Positions 23,481 to 31,802 of a DNA stretch of 64,000 nucleotides are shown here, piece by piece (the first letter of the stretch is position 1; each line of letters starts with the position of its first letter). The translations under genes were made by a program, and so were the position numbers. Origin of the DNA: DASQGA01 sp038209555 (GTDB lineage Bacteria > Actinomycetota > Thermoleophilia > Gaiellales > Gaiellaceae); contig JBBQXP010000003.1 in NCBI GenBank assembly GCA_038209555.1, positions 1 through 64,000 on the forward strand. Direction: 5' to 3'. The notes under the pieces were generated by a model that saw nothing but the letters and a program-made list of their open reading frames with translations, made no database searches and was not told the DNA's origin.

Positions 23481-24269
23481 GTGCCCGCCGCGATCCGCCG
23501 AGCGCAGATCCTCGAACGCATCAGGCGCGATGGGGGCGCCTCGGTCGCCGAGCTGGCCCGCGTCCACGACGTCTCCTCGATCACCGTGCACCGCGACCTC
23601 GAGCGGCTCGCACACGAAGGCCTCGTCGAGCGCATCCACGGCGGCGCGCGAGCACTTGGGGGCGAGCCGGACGGGATCGAGACCGACTGGACGCACCGCC
23701 TGCGCAGCGCGTGGCCCGAGAAGAAGTCGATCGCGGCGCGGGCGATCGAGTGGATCGAGGACGGCTCGACGATCTTCGTCGACTCGTCCACCAGTTCACT
23801 GGCGCTCGCCCGGGAGATCGAACGGCGCCCGCCGAAGGCGCTGACCCTGGTGACCAACTCGCCCGCAATCGCGATGGAGCTACACGCGGAATCCATCCAT
23901 CTCATCGTGACGCCGGGCGAGGTGGATCAGAACCTGCGCATGATCGGTGGCCGCTGGGCGGCCGAGTTCCTCTCAGGGCTGAACTTCTCGGCCGCCTTCA
24001 TCTCTGCAGCCGGCATCACGCTCGAGCTCGGACTTACGACGTCGCGGCGGCCGCTTGCCGACACGCTCAACGCCGCGCGCGCGGTCTCCACGCGCACGAT
24101 CGGGTTGATCGACTCGTCGAAGTTCGGACGGTCGTCTCTGCTCGGGATCGTCGCGGCGGAGGAACTCGACGCGATCGTCGTCGATGCCGGCCTTTCCGAG
24201 CGGACCGCGGAGGCCTACAGGAGCGCAGGCGTCAATCTCGTCCAAGCCAACCGCGCACGGAATCCTTAG
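23481..24269 (+). CDS. DeoR/GlpR-family transcriptional regulator
   Basis: The 262-residue repressor has an N-terminal winged helix (RRAQILERIRRDGGASVAEL then VSSITVHRDLERLAHEGLVE, about 6-47, with IHGGARA following) and the phosphosugar-sensing domain of DeoR proteins: IFVDSSTSSLALAREI (about 97-112), LVTNSPAIA, and IGLIDSSKFGRSSL (about 211-224). Ligands of the family are phosphorylated sugars, so the inducer is probably an intermediate of this operon. GTG 23481 is used. The inverted repeat at 18936-18954 is a candidate operator. It sits mid-operon, between catabolic genes. Confidence 0.87.
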   Translation: MPAAIRRAQILERIRRDGGASVAELARVHDVSSITVHRDLERLAHEGLVERIHGGARALGGEPDGIETDWTHRLRSAWPEKKSIAARAIEWIEDGSTIFVDSSTSSLALAREIERRPPKALTLVTNSPAIAMELHAESIHLIVTPGEVDQNLRMIGGRWAAEFLSGLNFSAAFISAAGITLELGLTTSRRPLADTLNAARAVSTRTIGLIDSSKFGRSSLLGIVAAEELDAIVVDAGLSERTAEAYRSAGVNLVQANRARNP

Positions 24270-24279
24270 GAGGAAGCCA

Positions 24280-25281
24280 ATGGCACGCCCGGTCACGCTC
24301 TTCACCGGCCAGTGGGCCGACTTGCCGCTCGACGAGCTCGCCGAAAAGGCTGCGGGTTGGGGCTTCGACGGGCTCGAGCTTGCCTGCTGGGGTGACCACT
24401 TCGACGTCGGCCAGGCGCTCGCGGACCCCGGCTACACCGACACCCGCCGGGAGATCCTCGACCGTCACGGCCTCCAGTGCTTCGCGATCTCGACGCATCT
24501 AGTCAGCCAGTGCGTCTGCGACCCGATCGACGAGCGACACCGCGCGATTCTCTCCCCCGAGCTCTGGGGCGACGGTGACCCGGAGGGAGTCCGCCAGCGC
24601 GCGGCCGAGGAGGTCGCCGACACCGCTCGTGCGGCGGCCAAGCTGGGCGTCACGCAGGTGAACGGGTTCACGGGGTCGAGCATCTGGCACCTGCTCTACT
24701 CGTTCCCGCCGAACGACTGGGAGGCGGTCGAGCGCGGCTACGCCGATTTCGCGGAACGCTGGAGCCCGATCATCGACGTCTTCGAGCAGGAGGGCGTTCG
24801 CTACGGGCTCGAAGTGCATCCGACCGAGATTGCGTACGACTTCGTGACGACACGCAAGGCGCTCGCCGCACTCGACCGCCGGGAGGGCTTCGGAGTGAAC
24901 TTCGACCCGAGCCATTTCGCCCACCAGTTCCTCGACTCGGCCGCCTACGTGGCCGAGTTCGCCGACCGGATCTACCACGTCCACGTGAAGGACTCCCGGA
25001 AGTCGCTCGACGGGCACAGCAGCATTCTCGGAGGGCATCTCAACTTCGGCGAGCCGGGTCGCGGCTGGGACTTCGTCTCGCCGGGGCACGGGGACGTCGA
25101 CTTCGAGTCCCTCTTTCGCGCCCTCAACCGGATCGGCTACGACGGCCCGCTCTCGATCGAGTGGGAAGACTCTGGTATGGATCGGGACTGGGGTGCGCCC
25201 GCCGCGCTCGAGTTCGTCCGCCGCACCGATTTCGCGCCGTCCGCAGTCGCGTTCGACGCAGCGTTCCAGAAGGAGGCCTGA
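24280..25281 (+). CDS. TIM-barrel sugar isomerase/epimerase (second type)
   Basis: A 333-residue AP-endonuclease-2-fold protein. Likely metal ligands: GLEVHPTEIAYDF (about 179-191), FGVNFDPSHFAHQ (about 204-216), YHVHVKDSRKSLDG (about 235-248) and LSIEWEDSGMD (about 290-300). The HVHVKD and SIEWED motifs are typical of inosose dehydratase/2-keto-myo-inositol isomerase-like enzymes. TAGGAGGAAG precedes ATG 24280, ten bases after the DeoR stop. Together with the next gene (Gfo/Idh) it resembles inositol-type or ketose-acid catabolic pairs. Exact substrate unknown. Confidence 0.78.
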   Translation: MARPVTLFTGQWADLPLDELAEKAAGWGFDGLELACWGDHFDVGQALADPGYTDTRREILDRHGLQCFAISTHLVSQCVCDPIDERHRAILSPELWGDGDPEGVRQRAAEEVADTARAAAKLGVTQVNGFTGSSIWHLLYSFPPNDWEAVERGYADFAERWSPIIDVFEQEGVRYGLEVHPTEIAYDFVTTRKALAALDRREGFGVNFDPSHFAHQFLDSAAYVAEFADRIYHVHVKDSRKSLDGHSSILGGHLNFGEPGRGWDFVSPGHGDVDFESLFRALNRIGYDGPLSIEWEDSGMDRDWGAPAALEFVRRTDFAPSAVAFDAAFQKEA

Positions 25282-25286
25282 GCAGC

Positions 25287-26474
25287 ATGGCCGAGGACAA
25301 GCAGGTTGGCTTCGTGACGATGGGCCAAGCCGGCGGGCGCGGCGAGATCGAGGAGATCGGCGTCGGGATGCTCGGCTACGCGTTCATGGGCAAGGCGCAC
25401 TCGAATGCCTACAAGACCCTCGCCTACATGACCTGGCCGCCGCCCCTCATCCCGCGGCTCGTCGCGATCGGCGGACGCACCGAGGAGGCGGTGGCCGAGG
25501 CCGCGCGCCGCTACGGGTTCGAGAAGGCGGTCACGGACTGGCACGACCTCGTCTCTGACGAACGGATTCAGCTCTTCGACAACAGCGGGCCGAACAACCT
25601 CCACGCCGAGCCGACGATCGCCGCGGCCGAGGCGGGCAAGCACGTCCTCTGCGAGAAGCCGCTCGGCCGGACCGCCGACGAAGCCTACGAGACATGGCAG
25701 CGTGTCGACGCGGCGGGTGTGAAGCACATGTGTGCGTTCAACTACCGCTTCGTCCCGGCGGTACGCCTGGCCCGGGAGCTGATCGAGGCCGGCGAGCTCG
25801 GCGAGATCTACCACTTCCGCGGGCGCTACCTGCAGGAGTGGATCCTCGATGCCGACTTTCCGATCGTCTGGCGCCTGGACAAGGACGCGGCCGGGTCAGG
25901 TGCCCTGGGTGACCTCGGAGCCCACGTCATCGACCTCTCGCGGTACCTCGTCGGCGAGATCGCGACCGTGACGGGCGTGACACGCACATTCATCGAGGAT
26001 CGGCCAGGGGGCAAGGTCGACGTCGACGACGCTTTCGAGGCGGTCGTCGAGTATGAAAGCGGCGCGGTCGGGACGATCGAGTCCTCACGCTTCTGCCCCG
26101 GGCGCAAGAACTCCTTCACCTGGGAGATCAACGGCTCGAAGGGATCGATCGCCTTCGATCTCGAGCGCCTGAACGAGCTCCAGGTGCACCTGCGCGATTC
26201 GAAGCCCGGCGAGCGGGCCCAGGGGTTCCGAACCGTGCTCGTCTCGGAGGCCGACCACCCCTTCTGGGAGCACTGGTGGCCGCACGGGCACATCATCGGC
26301 TGGGAGCATTCGTTCGTGCACGAGATCCACCACCTCCTGAGCGCCATCGCCGCCGATGGCAACGTGGCGCCGCACGGGGCCACCTTCGAGGACGGGTATC
26401 GGACCGCCGAGATCTGCGACGCGATCGTGCGATCGAGCGACTCCGGCAAGAAGGAGACGGTGACGTATCGCTGA
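25287..26474 (+). CDS. Gfo/Idh/MocA-family dehydrogenase
   Basis: NAD(P)-dependent oxidoreductase of sugars or polyols, 395 residues. The Rossmann domain starts after about 25 residues with IGVGMLGYAFMGKAHSNAYK; VLCEKPLGRTADEAYETW holds the conserved E-K-P catalytic lysine (about 128); AFNYRFVPAVRLARELIEAG and GALGDLGAHVIDLSRYL (about 205-221) contain the active-site aspartate and histidine. ATG 25287 lies five bases after the TIM-barrel stop. The extra N-terminal 20 residues (MGQAGGRGEIEE) are unusual for the family. Its stop lies inside the beginning of lutA. Confidence 0.85.
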   Translation: MAEDKQVGFVTMGQAGGRGEIEEIGVGMLGYAFMGKAHSNAYKTLAYMTWPPPLIPRLVAIGGRTEEAVAEAARRYGFEKAVTDWHDLVSDERIQLFDNSGPNNLHAEPTIAAAEAGKHVLCEKPLGRTADEAYETWQRVDAAGVKHMCAFNYRFVPAVRLARELIEAGELGEIYHFRGRYLQEWILDADFPIVWRLDKDAAGSGALGDLGAHVIDLSRYLVGEIATVTGVTRTFIEDRPGGKVDVDDAFEAVVEYESGAVGTIESSRFCPGRKNSFTWEINGSKGSIAFDLERLNELQVHLRDSKPGERAQGFRTVLVSEADHPFWEHWWPHGHIIGWEHSFVHEIHHLLSAIAADGNVAPHGATFEDGYRTAEICDAIVRSSDSGKKETVTYR

Positions 26475-27156
26475 GCGCGTCCAGCTCTTCGCCACCTGCC
26501 TTGGAGACCTCGTCTTTTCCGATGCGATCGCGGACGCCGAGTCGCTCCTCGACGAAGCCGGGTTCGAGGTCGAGTTCCCGCGTAGCCAGGTCTGCTGCGG
26601 CCAGCCGGCCTTCAACGCGGGCCATCGAGCGGCCGCTCGCCGGGTCGCGCGTGGCTTCGCGCGTGCGTTCGATCGCCACCTGCCGATCGTCTGCCCATCC
26701 GGGTCGTGCACGGCGATGGTGGCGCACCATCTGCCCGACCTGATCGGGCAGCCACCCTTCGAGATCTGGGAGCTCTCGGCGTTCCTCGACGCCCATGACG
26801 CTTCGGTTCCGCGGCAGAACGTTGGTCGACGGCTTGCCTACCACGATTCCTGCCACATGCTCCGTGAGCTCGGTGTTTCCGACGCGCCCCGGAAGCTGCT
26901 CAAAGCGTCGGGCGGGACGCTCGTTGAGCTCCCGCGTCCGGACCTCTGCTGTGGCTTCGGTGGCACGTTCTCGGTTCGCCAGCCGGAGATCTCGGTGGCG
27001 CTCGCGGACGACAAGCTCAACGGGGCGGCAGGCGCCGAAGCCCTCGTGACGGCCGACCCCGGCTGCCTCATGCAGCTCCGCGGGCGGTCGGAGCGAGTCG
27101 GCGCGCTGCCGGTCGTCCACCTCGCAACCGCGCTCGCGAGAGGCATAGACACGTGA
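26467..27156 (+). CDS. lutA: Lactate-utilisation protein LutA-like (CCG-motif Fe-S protein)
   Basis: One of three subunits that oxidise L-lactate or other 2-hydroxy acids in bacteria with LutABC. About 229 residues with two cysteine-rich CCG domains: SQVCCGQPAFNAGHR (about 39-53) plus CPSGSC, and DLCCGFGGTFSV (about 158-169) plus DPGCLMQ; HDSCHMLRELG lies between. The frame is open with family similarity from VQLFATCLGD, yet no ATG, GTG or TTG precedes it after the in-frame TGA at 26461; ATC 26467 gives the expected length. The first ATG (26716) would delete the first CCG domain. Overlaps the Gfo/Idh gene by 8 bases and lutB by 4. Confidence 0.85.
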   Translation: MAERVQLFATCLGDLVFSDAIADAESLLDEAGFEVEFPRSQVCCGQPAFNAGHRAAARRVARGFARAFDRHLPIVCPSGSCTAMVAHHLPDLIGQPPFEIWELSAFLDAHDASVPRQNVGRRLAYHDSCHMLRELGVSDAPRKLLKASGGTLVELPRPDLCCGFGGTFSVRQPEISVALADDKLNGAAGAEALVTADPGCLMQLRGRSERVGALPVVHLATALARGIDT

Positions 27157-28529
27157 CGAGCCTGTCCAGAGCGCCGGGAAGCTTCCGGGAAATTGCTCGC
27201 GGGCGGCTCGCTGACCCCGAGGTCGAAGCGGCGTTCGACGCGGTCACCGGCCGACTCAAGCAGCATCGGCTTACAACCTGGGACGGGCTCGAGAACGCGG
27301 AGGAGCTGCGCCGCCGCGCCTACGAGATCCGCATGCGGACGATCGACGAGCTCGAACGCCATCTGGCCGAGTTCACCGAGCGGGTCGAGTCGCGCGGCGG
27401 CCACGTCCATGTCTGTGCGAGTGCGGCCGATGCGCGGAAGACGGTTGTGGCGATCGCCCGCGCCGTGGAGGCGCGCCTCGTCGCGAAGTCGAAGTCGATG
27501 GCGAGCGAAGAGATCGGCTTGAACGAGGCGCTCGAAGCCGAGGGGATGCAGGTCGTCGAGACAGACCTCGGCGAGTACATCGTCCAGCTCGCAGGCGGCC
27601 ACCCCGAGCACATCATCGTCCCGGCAATCCGCCAGACGGCGCCGGACGTCGCCAAGCTCTTCGAGCAGGTCGAAGGCGCACCCGTTTCACCGGAGTTGAA
27701 AGAGCTCGGACGGGTTGCGCGGCGCCAGCTCGCCCAGGTGTTTCAAACCGCCGACGTGGGGATCACGGGCGCCAACTTCGCCGTCTCCGAGACCGGCTCA
27801 GTCTGCCTTGTCACGAACGAGGGCAACGCCGGCCTCCTGACGGCGCTTCCCCGCGTCCACGTGGCCCTGCTCGGCCTCGAGCGCCTCGTGCCCACGCTCG
27901 ACGAGCTGGCCGTCCTCCTCCAGCTGCTGGCGCGGAGCGCGACCGGGCAGCCGCTGACCTCCTACACGCGCCTCGTCAACGGGCCGGCCGGCCCGGGCGA
28001 GACGGACGGCCCGGAGGAGTTCCACGTGGTCGTGATCGACAACGGGCGGTCGCGGCTCCGCGAGACGCGCTATCGGGAGATGCTCGCCTGCATCCGCTGC
28101 GGTGCGTGCATCAACGTCTGCCCGGTCTATCGCAAGACCGGCGGCGCGGCCTATGGGCCCGTTTACTCGGGGCCGATGGGAGCGATTCTCGTCCCGCTCC
28201 TGACCGGGCTCGAGCACGCTCCCGATCTCCCGCATGCGTCCTCTCTCTGCGGCGCGTGCACGGACGTTTGCCCGGTGAAGATCCCCTTGCACGGGCTTCT
28301 CCTCGAGCTGCGCAAGGACCTCGTGGAAGAGCGCATCACGTCCGCCCGCGAGCGATTCGCATTCACCCTCTGGTCGTTCGCCTGGTCGCGGCCGTCCCTC
28401 TACCGGCTCTCGACCGCCCTCGCCCGACTTGGACAGAGGCTGGCCCCGCGCGTCGGGCCCGGTCGTGCGTGGGCGGCAGGGCGCGCGCTGCCGCCGCTCG
28501 CGCGCCGTCGGTTCCGCGACCGCCGATGA
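27153..28529 (+). CDS. lutB: LutB-like ferredoxin-type oxidoreductase subunit
   Basis: The 458-residue protein has the LUD domain (about 60-290; VAKSKSMASEEIGLNEAL and TGANFAVSETGSVCLVTNEG are strong family blocks) followed by two 4Fe-4S motifs: CIRCGACINVCPVY (about 313-326) and SLCGACTDVCPVKIPLHGLL (about 364-383). It passes electrons between LutA and the quinone/flavin side. GTG 27153 overlaps the lutA stop (GTGA). Normal length and complete cysteines, so it should be functional. Confidence 0.92.
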   Translation: MTSLSRAPGSFREIARGRLADPEVEAAFDAVTGRLKQHRLTTWDGLENAEELRRRAYEIRMRTIDELERHLAEFTERVESRGGHVHVCASAADARKTVVAIARAVEARLVAKSKSMASEEIGLNEALEAEGMQVVETDLGEYIVQLAGGHPEHIIVPAIRQTAPDVAKLFEQVEGAPVSPELKELGRVARRQLAQVFQTADVGITGANFAVSETGSVCLVTNEGNAGLLTALPRVHVALLGLERLVPTLDELAVLLQLLARSATGQPLTSYTRLVNGPAGPGETDGPEEFHVVVIDNGRSRLRETRYREMLACIRCGACINVCPVYRKTGGAAYGPVYSGPMGAILVPLLTGLEHAPDLPHASSLCGACTDVCPVKIPLHGLLLELRKDLVEERITSARERFAFTLWSFAWSRPSLYRLSTALARLGQRLAPRVGPGRAWAAGRALPPLARRRFRDRR

Positions 28530-28909
28530 GCCGCGAGGAGCTTCTGGAGCGCTTCATTCGCAATGCGGAAAAGGCGCGCTTCCAGGTCCACCGCGGCGAG
28601 CCGCCGGCCATCGAGGGGGCCGGGGTTTCCGTCGCGCTACACGGACTCGCGGACACGGGCAGCGTCGTCATCGCAGCCTCGCCGAACGAGCCTCGCGCAC
28701 GCCATCTCACCGGCGACGTCCACGTCTCCCTCCTGGCAGAGAGTCGGATTCTTCCCGACCTCACAACGCTCTTCGCGAGTCTCGAACGTCCGCTTCCGTC
28801 CTCGCTCTCGATCGTGACCGGCCCAAGCCGGAGCGCCGACATCGAGCAGCGTATGATCGTCGGCCTCCACGGCCCCGCCGAGGTGCACATCGTCCTCCTC
28901 CCCGCGTGA
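28526..28909 (+). CDS. lutC: Short LutC-like LUD-domain protein
   Basis: A 127-residue LUD-domain protein. MSREELLERFIRNAEKARFQ matches the LutC start, and TGPSRSADIEQRMIVGLHGP (about 100-119) is the strongly conserved end. Most LutC proteins are about 190-240 residues; the central part is missing here, so this is a compact version that may still fold. ATG 28526 overlaps lutB (ATGA), and the stop overlaps the PfkB start. No frameshift was seen in either flank that would restore extra sequence. Confidence 0.8.
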   Translation: MSREELLERFIRNAEKARFQVHRGEPPAIEGAGVSVALHGLADTGSVVIAASPNEPRARHLTGDVHVSLLAESRILPDLTTLFASLERPLPSSLSIVTGPSRSADIEQRMIVGLHGPAEVHIVLLPA

Positions 28910-29832
28910 CGGACGTCGTCTGCCTCGGGATCCTCGTCGCCGACGTGATCGCACGACCGGTCGACCGCCTCCCCGAGCGGGGCACACTGGAACTGGTAGA
29001 CGAGATCCGCGTTCACGGAGGCGGCTGCGCGCTCAACACGGCGAGCGCGCTGGCCCGACTGGGGCGCCACGCGGCTGCAGCAGGCAAGGTGGGCGCCGAC
29101 CCGCTCGGCGACGTGCTGCTCGGTGTTCTCGAGGAGCGCGGCGTCGACCGGCGGGCGGTCGTGCGCGATCCGGTGACACCGACTTCCGCAACGGTGGCTC
29201 TCGTCGGAGCCGACGGAGAGCGCACGTTTCTGCACCTCCCGGGCGCGAATGCAAGCCTACGCGCCGGCGATCTCGATCCCGAGCTCATCTTCTCGGGCCG
29301 TGCGCTCCACGTCGGGGGCGCACTCCTCCTGGAGGCCCTGGACGGGGAGCCGACGGCCGCCGTCCTCGCGGAGGCGAGACGGCAGGGACTCTTTACCTCG
29401 CTCGACACTGCCTACGATGCAAGTGGCCGCTGGAATCGCGTGCTCCCATCGCTGCAGGGGCTCGACCTCTTCACGCCGAGCATCGCCGAAGCGCGTGCGG
29501 TAACCGGCGAGCGCGACCCTGACCGAGCGGCAATGAGGCTCCGGGAGCTCGGCGTCCGCGAGGTCGCTGTGACGCTGGGGCCGGACGGCTGCTACGTGGC
29601 GGGGGAGAACTTCGAGGGCTACCTTCCGGCAACGGACGTCGAAGTGGTGGACGGAACGGGCTCCGGCGACGCGTTTGCGGCGGGCTTCATCCACGCGAAG
29701 CTCGCGGAGCTGCCTCTGGCGGACGCCGCCCGTCTCGCGAACGCAACGGGCGCGCTCGCGGCCACGGCGAGCGGGGCCTACGACGGCCTCCGCGGGCTCG
29801 AGGAAACGATGGCGCTGGCCGGATTAGGCTAG
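28906..29832 (+). CDS. PfkB/ribokinase-family sugar kinase
   Basis: ATP-dependent kinase of a sugar, polyol or sugar acid, 308 residues. Family signatures: GGGCALNTASALARLG (about 39-54) near the substrate site, GKVGADPLGDVLLGVLEERG (about 60-79), and the catalytic box DVEVVDGTGSGDAFAAGFIH (about 244-263) with the anion-hole GTGSGD and catalytic Asp. GTG 28906 overlaps lutC. Followed four bases later by an aldolase gene: kinase plus aldolase suggests cleavage of a phosphorylated intermediate, as in inositol (IolC/IolJ) or related pathways. Confidence 0.88.
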   Translation: MTDVVCLGILVADVIARPVDRLPERGTLELVDEIRVHGGGCALNTASALARLGRHAAAAGKVGADPLGDVLLGVLEERGVDRRAVVRDPVTPTSATVALVGADGERTFLHLPGANASLRAGDLDPELIFSGRALHVGGALLLEALDGEPTAAVLAEARRQGLFTSLDTAYDASGRWNRVLPSLQGLDLFTPSIAEARAVTGERDPDRAAMRLRELGVREVAVTLGPDGCYVAGENFEGYLPATDVEVVDGTGSGDAFAAGFIHAKLAELPLADAARLANATGALAATASGAYDGLRGLEETMALAGLG

Positions 29833-29836
29833 TCGC

Positions 29837-30664
29837 GTGCAAGCCCGCCTCAATCGCTTGTTCGCAGCCGACGGCAGATGCCTCGACGTCGCTGTCGATC
29901 ACGGCTTCTTCGGCGAGCCGTCCTTCCTCGCGGGGATCGAAGATATGGAGAGTGCAATCGTCACGCTTGCCGAGGCGGGCCCCGACGCGATCCAGCTCTC
30001 GCGAGGGCAGGCGCCGCTGCTCCAGCGGATTCCGGGTCCTGCGAAGCCCGCGCTCGTCCTCCGTACCGATGTCGCAAACATCTACGGCCGCGAGGGCATC
30101 GGCCGCGAGTCGCTCTGGAGCGAGCTGGTCGAGAACGCGGTCGAGCAGGCTGTGGCGCTCGACGCCGCCTGCGTCGTCGTGAATCTCCTCCTTCTGCCTG
30201 GCCAGCCCGAGCTCGTTCAGGCCTGCGTCAGGAACGTGTCGCGCCTCCGCGCAAGCTGCGACCGGGTGGGAATGCCGCTCATGGTCGAGCCGCTCGCGAT
30301 GAAGCCGGGCGAGACGGGCTACGGAGTCGACGGCGACGCTAACCGGATCGTGACGCTGGTCCGCCAGGCGGCCGAGCTGGGTGCAGACGTGATCAAGGCC
30401 GATCCGACCGACGACCTCGCCGACTACGGGCGCGTCGTCGAGGCGGCCGGAGGGAGGCCGCTGCTCGTGCGTGGTGGTGGCCGCGCGCCTGACGAGGAGA
30501 TCCTGCAGCGCACCGAGGCCGTGCTCGCCCAGGGCGCGTCCGGGATCGTCTATGGGAGAAACGTGATCCAGCACCAGGCTCCGGCTGCGATGACCCGGGC
30601 GCTCATGTCGATCCTCCACGAGGGTGTGTCCGCGGAGGAAGCGCTCGACCGGCTCCGTGGCTGA
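29837..30664 (+). CDS. DeoC/FbaB-type class I aldolase
   Basis: The 275-residue TIM-barrel protein begins with LDVAVDHGFFGEPSFL (about 16-31), typical of the archaeal-type class I fructose-bisphosphate/LsrF aldolases. The Schiff-base lysine is expected in GADVIKADPTDDLADYGRVV (about 186-205), with LLVRGGGRAPDEEIL (about 210-224) and GASGIVYGRNVIQH (about 232-245) forming the phosphate site. It should cleave the product of the preceding kinase into two trioses or a triose plus a C1-C3 aldehyde. GTG 29837; overlaps the next gene by 8 bases. Confidence 0.82.
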   Translation: MQARLNRLFAADGRCLDVAVDHGFFGEPSFLAGIEDMESAIVTLAEAGPDAIQLSRGQAPLLQRIPGPAKPALVLRTDVANIYGREGIGRESLWSELVENAVEQAVALDAACVVVNLLLLPGQPELVQACVRNVSRLRASCDRVGMPLMVEPLAMKPGETGYGVDGDANRIVTLVRQAAELGADVIKADPTDDLADYGRVVEAAGGRPLLVRGGGRAPDEEILQRTEAVLAQGASGIVYGRNVIQHQAPAAMTRALMSILHEGVSAEEALDRLRG

Positions 30665-31802
30665 GCGCGTCGTCCGCTTCGGGCTCGTCGGCGGCGGTCT
30701 GATGGGGCGCGAGTTCGCAAGCGCGGCGGCGCGCTGGGTCCATCTCGACGATCTCGGCGTCCGGCCGGAGCTGGTCGCCGTGTGCGACACGAGCCCGCAG
30801 GTGCTCGCGTGGTACGAGCGGCTGCAGCCGCTCCCGCGCCTCGTTTCCGACTGGCGCGAGCTCCTCGCGGACGACTCGATCGAGGCCGTCTACTGCGCAG
30901 TCCCGCACCACCTGCACCAGGAGCTCTATACGGCGGCTCTCAGCGCCGGGAAGCATCTCCTCGGAGAGAAGCCGTTCGGGATCGATCTCGCGGCGAACGA
31001 CGTGATCAACGGCAAGATCGCAGCCCACCCGGACCTGCTCGTGCGGTGCTCGTCGGAGCTCCCCTTCTACCCGGGCGGCCAGGAGGTCGCTCGCTTCATC
31101 CGAGAGCGCCGCTATGGCCGCGTCATCGAGGTGCGCTCGCTCTTCCTCCACTCCAGCGACCTCGACCCGCAGAAGCCGATCAACTGGAAGCGGCAAGCGG
31201 CTCTGAACGGTGCCTACGGCTGCCTCGGGGATCTCGGCATGCACGCTCTGCACCTCCCCCTGCGCGCGGGCTGGGTGCCGAGAAACGTGCGGGCGATCCT
31301 GACGGACGTGGTGTCCGAACGCCCCGACGGAGCCGGTGGCGAAGCGCCGTGCGACACCTGGGACAACGCCGTCCTCCTGTGCGAGGCGGAAGACGGCGGG
31401 CATTCCTTCCCGCTCCGGCTCGAGACCAAGCGGATCGCGCCAGGCGAGACGAACACCTGGACGATCGAGATCGACGGCACAGAGGCCTCCATCGCCTACA
31501 CCACAAAGCTTCCGAAGACGCTCCGAACGCTCGTCTTCGAGCGGGGCGAGCCGCAGGCCTGGCGGGTGGTCGATCTCGGGTCGGTCTCGGCGTACCCGAC
31601 GATCACGGGCGCGATCTTCGAGTTCGGCTTCTCGGACGCGATCCTGCAGATGTGGGCAGCGTTCCTCGACGAGCTTGCGAACGGCCGCGAGGGCATGCGC
31701 CAGCCCTTCTACTGCGCGACGCCCGGGGAGGCCGCCGACACTCACCGCATCTTCACGGCGGCGCTCGAATCCCAGCGCGCCGCAGCAGTGGTCGAGGTCT
31801 AG
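30657..31802 (+). CDS. Gfo/Idh/MocA-family dehydrogenase (second)
   Basis: 381 residues; Rossmann start VRFGLVGGGLMGREFASAAA, cofactor-site LGEKPFGIDLAANDVI (about 102-117, E-K-P lysine), and catalytic-domain GAYGCLGDLGMHALHLPLRA (about 182-201, Asp and His). GTG 30657 places the Rossmann fold at the N-terminus. Last gene of the 13-gene operon; its TAG overlaps the stop of the convergent BKACE gene by three bases. Sequence differs clearly from the first Gfo/Idh protein (25287), so two different oxidations are expected. Substrate unknown. Confidence 0.85.
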   Translation: MAERVVRFGLVGGGLMGREFASAAARWVHLDDLGVRPELVAVCDTSPQVLAWYERLQPLPRLVSDWRELLADDSIEAVYCAVPHHLHQELYTAALSAGKHLLGEKPFGIDLAANDVINGKIAAHPDLLVRCSSELPFYPGGQEVARFIRERRYGRVIEVRSLFLHSSDLDPQKPINWKRQAALNGAYGCLGDLGMHALHLPLRAGWVPRNVRAILTDVVSERPDGAGGEAPCDTWDNAVLLCEAEDGGHSFPLRLETKRIAPGETNTWTIEIDGTEASIAYTTKLPKTLRTLVFERGEPQAWRVVDLGSVSAYPTITGAIFEFGFSDAILQMWAAFLDELANGREGMRQPFYCATPGEAADTHRIFTAALESQRAAAVVEV

